Assembly (NCBI RefSeq): GCF_001050035.1
Contig: NZ_CVTA01000001.1
Span: forward strand, 152,409-216,408
Source of the DNA: Mycolicibacterium komanii
GTDB lineage: Bacteria > Actinomycetota > Actinomycetes > Mycobacteriales > Mycobacteriaceae
DNA: 64,000 nucleotides
Direction: 5' to 3'
The notes under the pieces are model-generated. The model ran no database searches, was not told where the DNA came from, and saw nothing but the letters and a program-made list of their open reading frames with translations. The position numbers were made by a program, and so were the translations under genes. Of this stretch, positions 35,831-44,996 are shown in pieces; position 1 is the stretch's first letter, and every line of letters begins with the position of its first letter.

Positions 35831-36751
35831 TCATCTGCCATGGGTGGCGAAGAATTGACCGGTCGCCTGGGAGGCGTCGAACGGCGCGAAGAGCCCGCCC
35901 GGCCACACGTGACCGCCACCGTCGATCTGGACGAACTCCACTGCGGTTCCGCCCGCACAACCGGTGGCCACGAACCGGTGGACGTTGCCCTGCACCTGCT
36001 CGACCGGCGCCGCGCAACCGTCGATGTCGCGCCAGCGTTGCGCCATCGCCGCGGCCGGGACGATGTCACTCGGTCCGCCGCGCCCCAGCATCGGGCCACC
36101 GCCGAACGGCACCACGGGATCGGACGTGCCTTGCACCGTCAGCACCGAAACCGGCTGCGAGGGGGCGCAGGAGAATCCCGACGCCAGCGTGGCCGCGACG
36201 GGCGCGGCGGCGGCGAAGACGTCGGCGCGTTGACATGCCAGCCTCGACGCCATGAAGCCGCCCGCCGAGGTTCCGGTCACGAACACGCGACCCGGGTCCA
36301 CGCCGTACTCCTGGCGGAGGCGGTCGGTGAGCGCGACCAGGAAGCCGACGTCGTCGACGCCCTGGCGGTCGGGCAGCGACGCGCCTCGCCCATCGGCCCA
36401 ACTCATGTCGATGCCGTCGGGATAGGCGACGACGAACCCGTACTGATCGGCGATCGCGTTGTAGTTGGTCGCCCCGGCCTGCGCCTGACCCGTCATCCCT
36501 GCCCCGTGCAGGTTCAGCACGAGCCCGGCCGGGTTGTTCAGCCCCGGCGGTGCGTGCACCTGATAGGTGCGGTTCAACCCGCCGACCGTCAGGGCTCCCG
36601 CGGCATCCCCGCCGGGAAACGCCGCGGCCCGACCCGCGCCGAAGCCGATCAGCATGCACAGCGCCGCCAGTACGAGCGCCGTGATCGCGGCCTTCGCCCC
36701 CGCCGAGTGCGGCGTGCCTGCGGAACCCGCCGACAACCCCATCGTCCCCAT
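35831..36751 (-). CDS. Exported esterase/PHB depolymerase-like hydrolase
   Basis: 306 residues. A hydrophobic N-terminal helix (AAITALVLAALCMLIGFGAG) acts as signal peptide or anchor; the mature part is an alpha/beta hydrolase of the LpqC/feruloyl-esterase type: LVLNLHGAGMTG for the oxyanion hole, VFVTGTSAGGFMASRLAC with the nucleophilic Ser, Asp in QGTSDPVVPFGG, His in GGGHVWPGG. Four Cys in the mature part may form disulphides, fitting export. ATG 36751 follows a purine-rich GAGGGGGG; ATG 36784 would add 11 residues. Confidence 0.87.
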   Translation of the reverse strand: MGTMGLSAGSAGTPHSAGAKAAITALVLAALCMLIGFGAGRAAAFPGGDAAGALTVGGLNRTYQVHAPPGLNNPAGLVLNLHGAGMTGQAQAGATNYNAIADQYGFVVAYPDGIDMSWADGRGASLPDRQGVDDVGFLVALTDRLRQEYGVDPGRVFVTGTSAGGFMASRLACQRADVFAAAAPVAATLASGFSCAPSQPVSVLTVQGTSDPVVPFGGGPMLGRGGPSDIVPAAAMAQRWRDIDGCAAPVEQVQGNVHRFVATGCAGGTAVEFVQIDGGGHVWPGGLFAPFDASQATGQFFATHGR

Positions 36752-37054
36752 CGTCGTTCGTCCCCCCTCTAGAACTGCAGCCACCGGCGCGAAGGTAGAC
36801 CACCGTCGCGCGCCGTGTTCACCTTTTATCCTGTACCGTCCGTTTTCATTCGTCCGGTCGTCACGGCCCCGGTCCGTCGTGCGGACCTTCTCCGACTCCT
36901 ATCGGCGATTGGACAGTCTTGGTTACCTCACAGCTCACCTCGAGCCCACCGTCGCACCGCTCGAGATCGCTACGCGGCCGACGCCGCGATCCTCATCGAC
37001 GAAACACAAAGCGCGCGAACGCAGTTCCTGCGTGGCGCAGTGGCCAAGCGCTGA

Positions 37055-38395
37055 TCACGCGTCGGCTTTGCGGGTGGCCACGCGGGCGACCAGATACAGG
37101 ACGGCGCCGACGGCCACGAGGATGGCGCCGAACAGCCAGACCTTCGCGGTCTGCTGGGTCAGCAGGAGCACACAGGACGCCACGCCGAGCACCGGCACCG
37201 CTGTCCACACACGGAAATGCGGGTGGTCGACGCTGTCGCGGCGGAGCACCAGCACCGCGATGTTGGTGGAGATGAACACGACCAACAGCAGCAGGACCAC
37301 GGTCTCGGCGAGCGTCGACAGATCGCCGAGCAAGCTGAGCACCATCGCCACCGCGGTGGTCGCGACGATGGCGGTCCACGGTGTGCGCCGCTTCGGCAGC
37401 ACGCGACCGAGCACGCTCGGCAGCAGGCCGTGCTCGGCCATACCGTAGGTGAGCCTGCTGGCCATGATCATCGTCAACAGCGCGCCGTTGGCCACGGCGA
37501 CGAGCGCGATCGCGCTGAACACCCAGTCGGGAACCCCGACGTCGGACGCGCCCACCACGTCGAGCAACGGTCCCGAGGACTTCGCCAGTTCCTCGGCGGG
37601 CAAGGCTGTCGCGCTCGCGACGCCGACCAGGGCGTAGAGCACGCCCGCGGTGATGAGGGCACCGAACAGCGCCGTCGGGTACACCTTGCTCGGATTGCGG
37701 ATCTCCTCGGCGACGTTCGCGGAGGTCTCGAAGCCGACGAACGAGTAGTACGCGACGATCGCCCCGCTGAAGATCGCCAGCGCGGGCGTGGCACCGTCGG
37801 GGAACTCGGTGACGCGGCCGAGGTCGCCGCGGCCGCCGCCCACCATCACCGACACCGCGATGACGACGATCAGCAGGCCGGTCAGCTCGATCACCGTCAT
37901 CACGACGTTGCTCTTCACCGACTCGCTGATGCCGCGCGCATTCAGGCATCCGACCAGCGCCAGGAACACGACGGCCGCCGGTACGGCCGGGACGTCGATG
38001 AAGGTCGCGAGGTAGTCGCCGGCGAAGGCCAGGGCGAGACCGGCCGCGCTGGTGACACCGGCGGCGAGCATGCAGAAGCCCACCAGGAACGACACCACCG
38101 GGCGGCGGAACGCCCGCTCGGCGAACACCGCCGCGCCGCCGGCCTTGGGATACTTCGTGACCAGTTCGGCATAGGAGCCCGCGGTGAGCAGCGCGAGCAG
38201 CAGCGCCAGCAGCAGCGGCGCCCACAGTGCACCACCCACGTCGCCGGCCAGCACCCCCATCAGCGCGTAGATCCCGGCGCCGAGCACATCGCCGAGGATG
38301 AACAGGTAGAGCAGCGGCCCGGTGATCCCGCGTTTGAGCTTGCCGCCCTCTGATTCGTCGAGGTTGTCGGTATGCGCCTTGGCCGGGGAGCTCAT
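37055..38395 (-). CDS. APC-superfamily amino acid permease
   Basis: 446 residues, about 12 helices. The first helix carries the APC signature ITGPLLYLFILGDVLGAGIYALMG, with the unwound Gly segment that binds the amino acid; AIVAYYSFVGFETSANVAEEIRNP is the conserved helix 6-7 region. Substrate unknown, cationic or aromatic amino acid carriers are the nearest types. ATG 38395 is preferred to a longer frame lacking similarity. The 270-bp gap to the esterase gene (36785-37054) shows nothing certain. Confidence 0.9.
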   Translation of the reverse strand: MSSPAKAHTDNLDESEGGKLKRGITGPLLYLFILGDVLGAGIYALMGVLAGDVGGALWAPLLLALLLALLTAGSYAELVTKYPKAGGAAVFAERAFRRPVVSFLVGFCMLAAGVTSAAGLALAFAGDYLATFIDVPAVPAAVVFLALVGCLNARGISESVKSNVVMTVIELTGLLIVVIAVSVMVGGGRGDLGRVTEFPDGATPALAIFSGAIVAYYSFVGFETSANVAEEIRNPSKVYPTALFGALITAGVLYALVGVASATALPAEELAKSSGPLLDVVGASDVGVPDWVFSAIALVAVANGALLTMIMASRLTYGMAEHGLLPSVLGRVLPKRRTPWTAIVATTAVAMVLSLLGDLSTLAETVVLLLLVVFISTNIAVLVLRRDSVDHPHFRVWTAVPVLGVASCVLLLTQQTAKVWLFGAILVAVGAVLYLVARVATRKADA

Positions 38396-38442
38396 GCCGG
38401 TCTTTCTACCCCGCCCGACCGGGAAACATTCCGCGTGGCCGG

Positions 38443-38495
38443 GCGATTTGTGCACGAATGCGAGCGGTCACCGCGCCGGAATGTGCACAAATCGC
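38443..38495. repeat. Long inverted repeat GCGATTTGTGCAC in a divergent promoter region
   Basis: GCGATTTGTGCAC (38443-38455) and its exact complement GTGCACAAATCGC (38483-38495) form perfect 13-bp arms around a 27-bp spacer. Located between the permease and the secreted DUF4185 gene, which are divergent, so it is not a terminator. It may be a two-site operator or a dispersed genomic repeat. Confidence 0.65.
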
Positions 38496-38622
38496 GGGTT
38501 GCGACACGGTCACGGATGGATACCTATCCGCACACCAAGATCACAACCGCCACTTTCGTCACTAACGTCACATCAGCCCATCGCTGACGTCGCTCCGGCG
38601 TCCGCCTCCGGAAAGGTGTGAC

Positions 38623-40056
38623 ATGTCGCCGCGTCCGCGCATCGCCTCGCTGTCGGTGGCGTCCGCAACCGTGATCGGCCTGAGCGCCGTCCTCGGCGCC
38701 GCCCCCTCGGCGACCGCGGAACCCTGCACCGGCGCGGCCGCGGCCGTGCAACCGCCCGCGGCGCCGAATACCGAAGCGACGCCCGCCTTGCCGGGCGGAC
38801 CACCGGTCGGTCACCGGCCCCGCAACACCAACGAGGAGGCGCCGCTGCCGCGGCTCGGCCGGCTGCCCGCCGAGATCCTCCGATCGCTGACGCCGGGTTC
38901 GGCGACCGTGGAGCAGCAGGCCGATGTCCGCCCGACACCGCCCGAGCCGTCCGCGGATCAGCCTCAAGCGCAACAACTTCCGGCCGCCGCGGCCCCCGAG
39001 CCGCCTCCGCCGGCACCGCCGGGCACGACGCTCGTCGGCTGGGTGACCGGCCCGGAGAGCCCGAACAACACCGTCGGGCGGTTCGCCATCACCGGCACGG
39101 ACCTCGGAATCATGTGGGACAACGGCGATCCCGGCAATCACCAGGTGCTGATGGCGTTCGGCGACACCTACGGCTACTGCAGCGTGCGCGGTAAGCAGTG
39201 GCGGTACAACACGCTGCTGCGCACCCAGGACGGTGCGCTATCGAAGACGGTCGCGGTGCCCGATGCCATCCTCGCCAACCGCTACTCCGGTTCCCCGCTG
39301 TGGGCGCCGGGGCTGTCCAAGCAGATCATCAACAGCACCAAGTGGGCGCCGAACGAGACGGGCATCATCCCGACGGCGGGAATCTCCGCGGGCGGCAGCC
39401 AGTTCGTGAACTTCATGTCGATCAAGAGCTGGGACGCCGACGGCCGGTGGACCACGAACTTCTCGGCGATCGCGGTCTCTCCCGACAACGGCGAGCGTTG
39501 GGGTGTCTACCCCGGCACGGTGCGCGCCGCCCGTGAAGGCGACGTCCCCGGCGCCCGCTACGTGCGCGGCAACGAGCACTTCCAGCAGGCCGCGTTCCTC
39601 AAACCGGGGCCTGGTGACCCCTACCTGTACATGTTCGGGACGCCGGCGGGTCGAGGCGGTGCGGCGTACATCGCGCGCATCCCGCAGGGTGCGGTGCCCG
39701 ATCTCAATCGCTACGAGTACTGGAACGCCGACCAGAATGCCTGGGTGCCACGGGATCCGGGTGCGGCCACCGTGGTGATACCCGGCCCGGTTGGCGAGAT
39801 GTCGGCCCAGTACAACACCTACCTCAAGCAGTACCTGGTGCTCTACGGTAACGGCGCCAACGATGTGGTGGCCCGGATGGCGCCCGCACCCCAGGGGCCG
39901 TGGGGCCCCGAACAGCTACTTGTGCGGTCGTGGGACATTCCCGGCGGCATCTACGCGCCGTTCCTGCATCCGTGGTCGACGGGCAAGGAGCTGTACTTCA
40001 ACCTGTCGCTGTGGTCGGCCTACAACGTCATGCTGATGCGCACCGTGCTTCCGTGA
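38623..40056 (+). CDS. Secreted DUF4185-domain protein
   Basis: 477 residues. Sec signal peptide (SLSVASATVIGLSAVLGAA, cleavage near AEPCTG), then a Pro/Ala-rich linker to about residue 135, and a DUF4185 beta-propeller-like domain: LVGWVTGPESPNNTVGRFAI, VLMAFGDTYGYC, GSPLWAPGLSKQII, FAIAVSPDNGERW-like segments and QYNTYLKQYLVLYG. The fold is related to sugar-active propellers, so a role on cell-wall or host glycans is possible. ATG 38623 has GGAAAGG 7-14 bp upstream. Confidence 0.85.
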   Translation: MSPRPRIASLSVASATVIGLSAVLGAAPSATAEPCTGAAAAVQPPAAPNTEATPALPGGPPVGHRPRNTNEEAPLPRLGRLPAEILRSLTPGSATVEQQADVRPTPPEPSADQPQAQQLPAAAAPEPPPPAPPGTTLVGWVTGPESPNNTVGRFAITGTDLGIMWDNGDPGNHQVLMAFGDTYGYCSVRGKQWRYNTLLRTQDGALSKTVAVPDAILANRYSGSPLWAPGLSKQIINSTKWAPNETGIIPTAGISAGGSQFVNFMSIKSWDADGRWTTNFSAIAVSPDNGERWGVYPGTVRAAREGDVPGARYVRGNEHFQQAAFLKPGPGDPYLYMFGTPAGRGGAAYIARIPQGAVPDLNRYEYWNADQNAWVPRDPGAATVVIPGPVGEMSAQYNTYLKQYLVLYGNGANDVVARMAPAPQGPWGPEQLLVRSWDIPGGIYAPFLHPWSTGKELYFNLSLWSAYNVMLMRTVLP

Positions 40057-40062
40057 CGGGGT

Positions 40063-40383
40063 TCAGTCCCCTTCCGCTGCAGCGACTTCGACGACCGATG
40101 TCAACCCGCTGATCGTCAGCACGGACATCAGGATCGGGTTGGCGACGATCCGACGAATCTGCGCGGCGTGCTCGAACAGCGCATTGATCGCCGCGCTGTC
40201 GAGGTACTCGACGGCTGCCAGGTCGACCGCCAACCGCCCCGTCTCCTGACCGTGCCTGCCCACCGCGGCGGCGAGGGCGCCGGTGAACGCCTCGACATTG
40301 CTCAGGTCGAGTTCACCGGTGACGCTCAGCACCACAGTGCCGTCGCCGGGACGGTCGGTGTGCACGCCGAGAGGTGTTGGCAT
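40063..40383 (-). CDS. STAS-domain anti-sigma factor antagonist
   Basis: 106 residues, single STAS domain: VLSVTGELDLSNVEAF and the phosphorylation-site segment LAAVEYLDSAAINALFEH, where DSAA holds the Ser that RsbW-type kinases phosphorylate. Start ATG shares one base with the stop of the large kinase-phosphatase gene (TGATG), so the two are co-translated. It should be the direct partner of that protein's anti-sigma and SpoIIE domains. Confidence 0.9.
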   Translation of the reverse strand: MPTPLGVHTDRPGDGTVVLSVTGELDLSNVEAFTGALAAAVGRHGQETGRLAVDLAAVEYLDSAAINALFEHAAQIRRIVANPILMSVLTISGLTSVVEVAAAEGD

Positions 40384-43300
40384 CAGGCGATCCTCGCGTG
40401 CATGTCAATGGTCGTACCGGCATCGCCCGTCTCGATCGAGACGTCTTGCATCAGCGCCCGCATCAGCCCGATCCCCCGGCCGCGGTGCGAGGCCGGATCG
40501 GTGTGCGGGATCTTCCACACCCCGGTGTCGGCGATGGTCAGGTGAAGCCGGTCCGCCAGCGCGGTCGCGCACAGCCGAACGGTGCCGCCGGGACGGTCAC
40601 GATGGCCGTGCTCGATGGCGTTGGCGAGCGCCTCTCCCGCTGCGATCAATACGTCGAGCGTCTGATGCGGGTCCACCCCCGCACGCACCAGCCAACTGCG
40701 CAGCGCGCTCCGCGTGCCTGCCAGCTCACCGGGGTCGGCGCTGAACTCGATCTCCAACGGCGCCGGTTGGCGGTACAGCATGAGCGCGACGTCGTCCTGA
40801 TATCCGTATTTGGGCGTCAGCCGCGACATGATCTCGTCGGCCAAATCGTCGAGCGGTGTGGCGGAATGACTTTCGAGAACCCCGGCGGCCCGGCGGATGC
40901 CCTTGTCCAGAGATTCGCGCCGACGCTCGACCAGGCCGTCGGTGTAGAGCAACAACGTCGCACGGGCCGGCATGACTCGTCGGCCCTCCGGACGGATGTG
41001 GTCGAAGGACAACCCCAGAGGTGTGACCGATGCGTCGTCGAGTAGTCGGCTCGAACCGTCGGGCAGCACCATGACCGGCGGCGGGTGACCGGCGCTGGAG
41101 TACAACAACTCACCGGTCTCCGGATTGAGCACCGCACAGAACGCCGTCGTGCACCGCGCGCCCGGAAGCCGGGCGGCGAACCGGTCGAGCGCGGTCAGCG
41201 CCGCCGCCGGACCCGGATACTCGAGCAGCAGCGCCCGACAGGCGCTTCGCAGCTGGCCCATCACCGTCGCGGCGGTCAAGCCGTGGCCCACGCAATCGCC
41301 CACGATCAACGCGATACGTCCGTCATCGAGGTCGACGACGTCGTACCAGTCACCACCGACTTGCAGCGGACGCGTGGCCGGCTGGTAGCGCACGGCGAAC
41401 CCGCTCGACACGGTCGGGCCGAGGATCGCGTGCTGAAGTGCCAGTGCGGTTTCGCGCTGCTGGTCGAGCTGATGCACGCGCTGCAGTCCCTGGCCGAGCC
41501 GACCGGCCAACACCGCCAGCAGCGTCTGGTCCTCGGGCGTGAACGGACGACGCTCGGGCAGCTCGAGGTAGACGACGAGCACCCCGCGGGGATGCTGCAG
41601 GGCGATGCGTGCGGACCCCGTTTCGGGTGAATCGGCGACCAGCGAATCGGCGAAGCGCACAGAGGTGATGGCCAGCTTCGTGGCCGCGGGCAGGTCGCGC
41701 CAGTGCGCAGGCTCGCCGGAACAGACCAGGGCCGTCGGCTCGAGCGTCGTCTCCGAGTCGTCGACCGGGAAGGTGGCGGCCAGGACACGGTGCGCCCGCC
41801 ACACCCCACGCAGGACGTCGGCGGCTGCGCGCACCGCGTCGTCGAGCGTATCCGCTTGAGCGAGTTGCTGATTGAGTGCGGCCAGAGCGGCTTCGCGCTG
41901 CACCGTGTAGTGCTCGGCGGTGACGTCGCGGAAGGTGCCGACCATCACGGGCCTGCCGGTGTCGATCTCCTCGATCTGGTTGTAGGTGAGAGTCACCCAC
42001 AGTCGGTGCCCGTCCCGGTGTGTGACCGGAACCGTATGCCTGCCATGGGGTTCACTCAGTATCCGCGCCAACAACTGGTCGGCCTGGCGGTGTGCTTCGG
42101 GGTCCGACTCCGATGTCGGCCACCATGGCTGCACGGGCTCGTAGGGCAGCCCCTCGACGCCGAACCCCAGGATGTCGGTGAACGCGGCGTTGATCTCGAT
42201 CACCGCGCCGCGGTCGTCGGCTACGAAGAACGCTTCTTGCAAAGAGTCGATCAGCGCGGTGCGCCAGCGGGCGTGGTGATTGCGCAGCCGCGCGAGTTTG
42301 ACGTTCGCTCGGACGCGGGCCAGCAGTTCCGCTGCGGCGAACGGCTTGACGAGATAGTCGTCGGCGCCCGCCTGTAGGCCCTCGATGGCGGCTTCCTGCC
42401 CGGCGCGGGCCGACAGCAGCAGCACCGGTATAGCCGCTGTGCGGGGGTCCGACCGCAACGCGGCGACGAGCTGTAGCCCGTCGAGCTGCGGCATCATGAC
42501 GTCGCTGATCACCAGGTCCGGCAGGTCCATGCGTGCCGCATCCAACGCCAGTTGTCCGTCGGTGACCGCGTCGACGAGGTAGCCGTCGTTGCGCAGCATC
42601 CGGGCGACGTAGTCGCGCATGTCGGCGTTGTCATCGGCGATGAGAACGCGCGGCGTCGCGCCCGGGAACGTCGAGGCCGCCGCGCCCGGCACCGCCAACG
42701 GCGCGTCGCGCGCGGGCACGTCGCCGTCGCCGGGCAACCATCGCAGCGCCTCCTCCAGGTACGGCTCGGCACCGCCGGCCGCGGCCCGCTCGTCGGGCGC
42801 CGAGGCGATGGCGTCGGCAGGCAGGTGCGCAGCGCCGAACGGCAGACGGATCGTGAAGGTGGCGCCGGCACCCTCGGTGCTCTCGGCGGTGATGTGCCCG
42901 CCGTGGAGTTCGATCAACTCCTTGACCAGTGCCAGCCCGATGCCGCTGCCTTCGTTGGACCGCGCGCGGACGTTCTCGATGCGGTGGAACCTCTCGAACA
43001 ACCGGGGCGCTTCCGCGGCCGGCACCCCGACGCCGGTATCGGAGACGGTCACCACCGCCTCGGCGTCGTCACGGGTGACCCCGACCGAAATGCCGCCGGT
43101 GAACGTGAATTTCAGTGCGTTCGACAGCAGGTTGAAGATGACCTTCTCCCACATGTCGCGGTCGAGGTAGACGCTGTCGTCGAGGGAGGCACAGTCGACG
43201 GTGAACGTGAGGCCGGCGCGCTCGATGGCCGACCGGAAGACGCTGGCCAGGTCTGCGGTTACCGCGCCGAGGTCGACGGGCGCGAAGTTGGCCTGCATGC

Positions 43301-44546
43301 GGCCCGCCTCGATGCGCGAGAAGTCGAGCAGGGTGTTGACTAGTTTGGCCAGGCGTAATCCGTTGCGCCACACGATGTCCAGTTCCTCGCGGGCCAACTC
43401 GTCGAGGTCTCCGCGCCGGGTGCGCAGCTCGGCGACCGGATCGAGGATCAACGTCAACGGGGTCCGGAACTCGTGGCTGATGTTGGAGAAGAACGTCGTC
43501 TTTGCGCGGTCCAGCTCGGCGAGCTCCTCCGCGCGCTGTTGTTGGGCCTGATAGTTGCGCGCGCTGCCGATGCCCGCGGCGATGTGTCCGCCCACCAGCG
43601 CCACGAAGCCCCGGTAGGTGTCGTCCAATGGGCGGTACCGATTGAGCGCGGCGACCAGGAATCCGATCGGAGAGCCGCCCTGCTGCTGCAGCGGAACGAC
43701 GAGCGCACGGGTGGGTGGATCACGCCACTCCCCGGTCGGCAGGTCCGCGTGCCGGTCGCCGTCGAGGGCGACGATCGTCGTCTCGCCGCGCGCGGGTTGT
43801 TCCAGCGGCCAGCCGCCGTCGTCGCCAACGCCCACGCGGAACGGCGCGATCGCATGTCCGGCCGCGATCCCCGTCGCCCCGGCCAGGCGTGCACCGCCGT
43901 CGCCGTCGAACAGATAGGTGAGCGTGAACGGGAGGTCACGCAGGTTGTGGCCGAGTTGGCGTTCGGCGAACGCCATGATCTCTTCCTCGGTGCGCACCAC
44001 GCTGGGGTCCGATCCGAGGTCGCGCAACGTCGCCATCTGACGTTCGCTGATCACCTGTTGGGTGTCCTCGCTGACCACGCACAGCATGCCGACGACCTCA
44101 CCGTCGTCGTCGCGAAGAGGACTGTAGGAGAACGTGTGGTACGTCTCCTCCTGATATCCGGAGCGTTCGAGGAACAGCAGCAGCGCCTCATCCCACGTGG
44201 CTTGGCCGGTGGAGAGCACGCGATCGATGCGCGGGCCGATGTCGGGCCAGATCTCGGCCCACACCTCGCGGGCCGGGCGGCCCAGCGCCCAGGGATACTT
44301 GCGGCCCAACGTGTCCCGCCGGTAGGCGGCGTTGCAGAAAAACGTCAGATCGGGTCCCCACGCCATCCACATCGGGAAGCGCGACGACAGCAGGATGCTC
44401 ACCGCGGTGCGCAGGCTCTGCGGCCAGCCCTCCGGTGGCCCGAGCGGCGTGTCGACCCACCGGACGCCCGCGAGGTCGGGCCCGACTTCACCGTCCGCGT
44501 CGAACACCGTGGTCAACCGATCTGCCGGCCCGTCCGGGCTACTCAT
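40383..44546 (-). CDS. Hybrid histidine kinase - receiver - SpoIIE phosphatase - RsbW anti-sigma fusion
   Basis: 1387 residues without membrane segments. In order: PAS (about 20-160), GAF (180-330), histidine kinase dimerisation helix with the H-box FSNISHEFRTPLTL (His near 358) and ATPase domain (NLLSNALKFT, DTGVGVPA, GSGIGLALVKEL); receiver 630-750 (VLIADDNADMRDY, phospho-Asp near 681 in ISDVMMP, Lys in DYLVKPF); PAS 760-885 (INAAFTDILGF); GAF 900-1040; PP2C/SpoIIE 1055-1255 (GGDWYDVVDL, VGDCVGHG with metal Asp); and a final RsbW-like ATPase (GEALANAIEHG, GRGIGLMRAL). All catalytic residues seem intact. It couples a two-component relay to STAS dephosphorylation and sigma-factor release. STAS genes overlap it at both ends. 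ATG 44546 is set by the 4-bp overlap. Confidence 0.92.
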   Translation of the reverse strand: MSSPDGPADRLTTVFDADGEVGPDLAGVRWVDTPLGPPEGWPQSLRTAVSILLSSRFPMWMAWGPDLTFFCNAAYRRDTLGRKYPWALGRPAREVWAEIWPDIGPRIDRVLSTGQATWDEALLLFLERSGYQEETYHTFSYSPLRDDDGEVVGMLCVVSEDTQQVISERQMATLRDLGSDPSVVRTEEEIMAFAERQLGHNLRDLPFTLTYLFDGDGGARLAGATGIAAGHAIAPFRVGVGDDGGWPLEQPARGETTIVALDGDRHADLPTGEWRDPPTRALVVPLQQQGGSPIGFLVAALNRYRPLDDTYRGFVALVGGHIAAGIGSARNYQAQQQRAEELAELDRAKTTFFSNISHEFRTPLTLILDPVAELRTRRGDLDELAREELDIVWRNGLRLAKLVNTLLDFSRIEAGRMQANFAPVDLGAVTADLASVFRSAIERAGLTFTVDCASLDDSVYLDRDMWEKVIFNLLSNALKFTFTGGISVGVTRDDAEAVVTVSDTGVGVPAAEAPRLFERFHRIENVRARSNEGSGIGLALVKELIELHGGHITAESTEGAGATFTIRLPFGAAHLPADAIASAPDERAAAGGAEPYLEEALRWLPGDGDVPARDAPLAVPGAAASTFPGATPRVLIADDNADMRDYVARMLRNDGYLVDAVTDGQLALDAARMDLPDLVISDVMMPQLDGLQLVAALRSDPRTAAIPVLLLSARAGQEAAIEGLQAGADDYLVKPFAAAELLARVRANVKLARLRNHHARWRTALIDSLQEAFFVADDRGAVIEINAAFTDILGFGVEGLPYEPVQPWWPTSESDPEAHRQADQLLARILSEPHGRHTVPVTHRDGHRLWVTLTYNQIEEIDTGRPVMVGTFRDVTAEHYTVQREAALAALNQQLAQADTLDDAVRAAADVLRGVWRAHRVLAATFPVDDSETTLEPTALVCSGEPAHWRDLPAATKLAITSVRFADSLVADSPETGSARIALQHPRGVLVVYLELPERRPFTPEDQTLLAVLAGRLGQGLQRVHQLDQQRETALALQHAILGPTVSSGFAVRYQPATRPLQVGGDWYDVVDLDDGRIALIVGDCVGHGLTAATVMGQLRSACRALLLEYPGPAAALTALDRFAARLPGARCTTAFCAVLNPETGELLYSSAGHPPPVMVLPDGSSRLLDDASVTPLGLSFDHIRPEGRRVMPARATLLLYTDGLVERRRESLDKGIRRAAGVLESHSATPLDDLADEIMSRLTPKYGYQDDVALMLYRQPAPLEIEFSADPGELAGTRSALRSWLVRAGVDPHQTLDVLIAAGEALANAIEHGHRDRPGGTVRLCATALADRLHLTIADTGVWKIPHTDPASHRGRGIGLMRALMQDVSIETGDAGTTIDMHARIA

Positions 44547-44902
44547 CCGTCGACCGCGTCGGTCACGGTCGCGTAGGGCCGCAGGACCTTGTCGAGCTTG
44601 GTGATCTCGATGGGCCTGACCACCTCGGGGTTGGCGGCCACCACCCGCACCGAAACCCCTGCGGCCGACCCTTTCTCGTAGCACTCGAGAAGCGCGTTCA
44701 GCCCCGCACTGCCGAAATAGCTGACCCGGGACAGTTCGACGATCAGCACCTTGGCCGAATGTTCACCCGCGGTGTCGACGGCGCGGTCGAGACGCGGTTG
44801 CAGCGACCCGACAGTGTTCGAGTCGATCTCACCCGTCACCGACACCACCACCGCGCCTGCGCGCACGTCTTGGGTCACCTCCAGTGGCGCCATGTCATGC
44901 AC
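44543..44902 (-). CDS. STAS-domain anti-sigma factor antagonist, second
   Basis: 119 residues, single STAS domain: GAVVVSVTGEIDSNTVGSLQ and LIVELSRVSYFGSAGLNALLE, with the phosphorylatable Ser in FGSAG. ATGA overlap with the start of the kinase-phosphatase gene downstream. Together with the STAS gene at the other end of that gene it gives one sensor two possible output antagonists. Met at 44893 is an alternative start. A GGGTAT box (44943-44948, minus strand) lies upstream but has no proper -35 partner. Confidence 0.9.
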   Translation of the reverse strand: MHDMAPLEVTQDVRAGAVVVSVTGEIDSNTVGSLQPRLDRAVDTAGEHSAKVLIVELSRVSYFGSAGLNALLECYEKGSAAGVSVRVVAANPEVVRPIEITKLDKVLRPYATVTDAVDG

Positions 44903-44996
44903 CCGTCAGGAACCCGCGCATCTGACTCGACATGGGGTGGGGATACCCCGGCTGGGTCGATTTCAGTTGCGACTCGCATGCACGACCCTCGTTCGC

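Noticed and set aside
36815..37054. 79-codon frame in the gap between esterase and permease
   Set aside because: No family resemblance, Arg/Ala-rich composition typical of random GC-rich frames, no ribosome site.
44943..44948. GGGTAT on the minus strand upstream of the STAS-kinase operon as a SigF promoter
   Set aside because: The -35 region has no GTTT; only half of the promoter is present.
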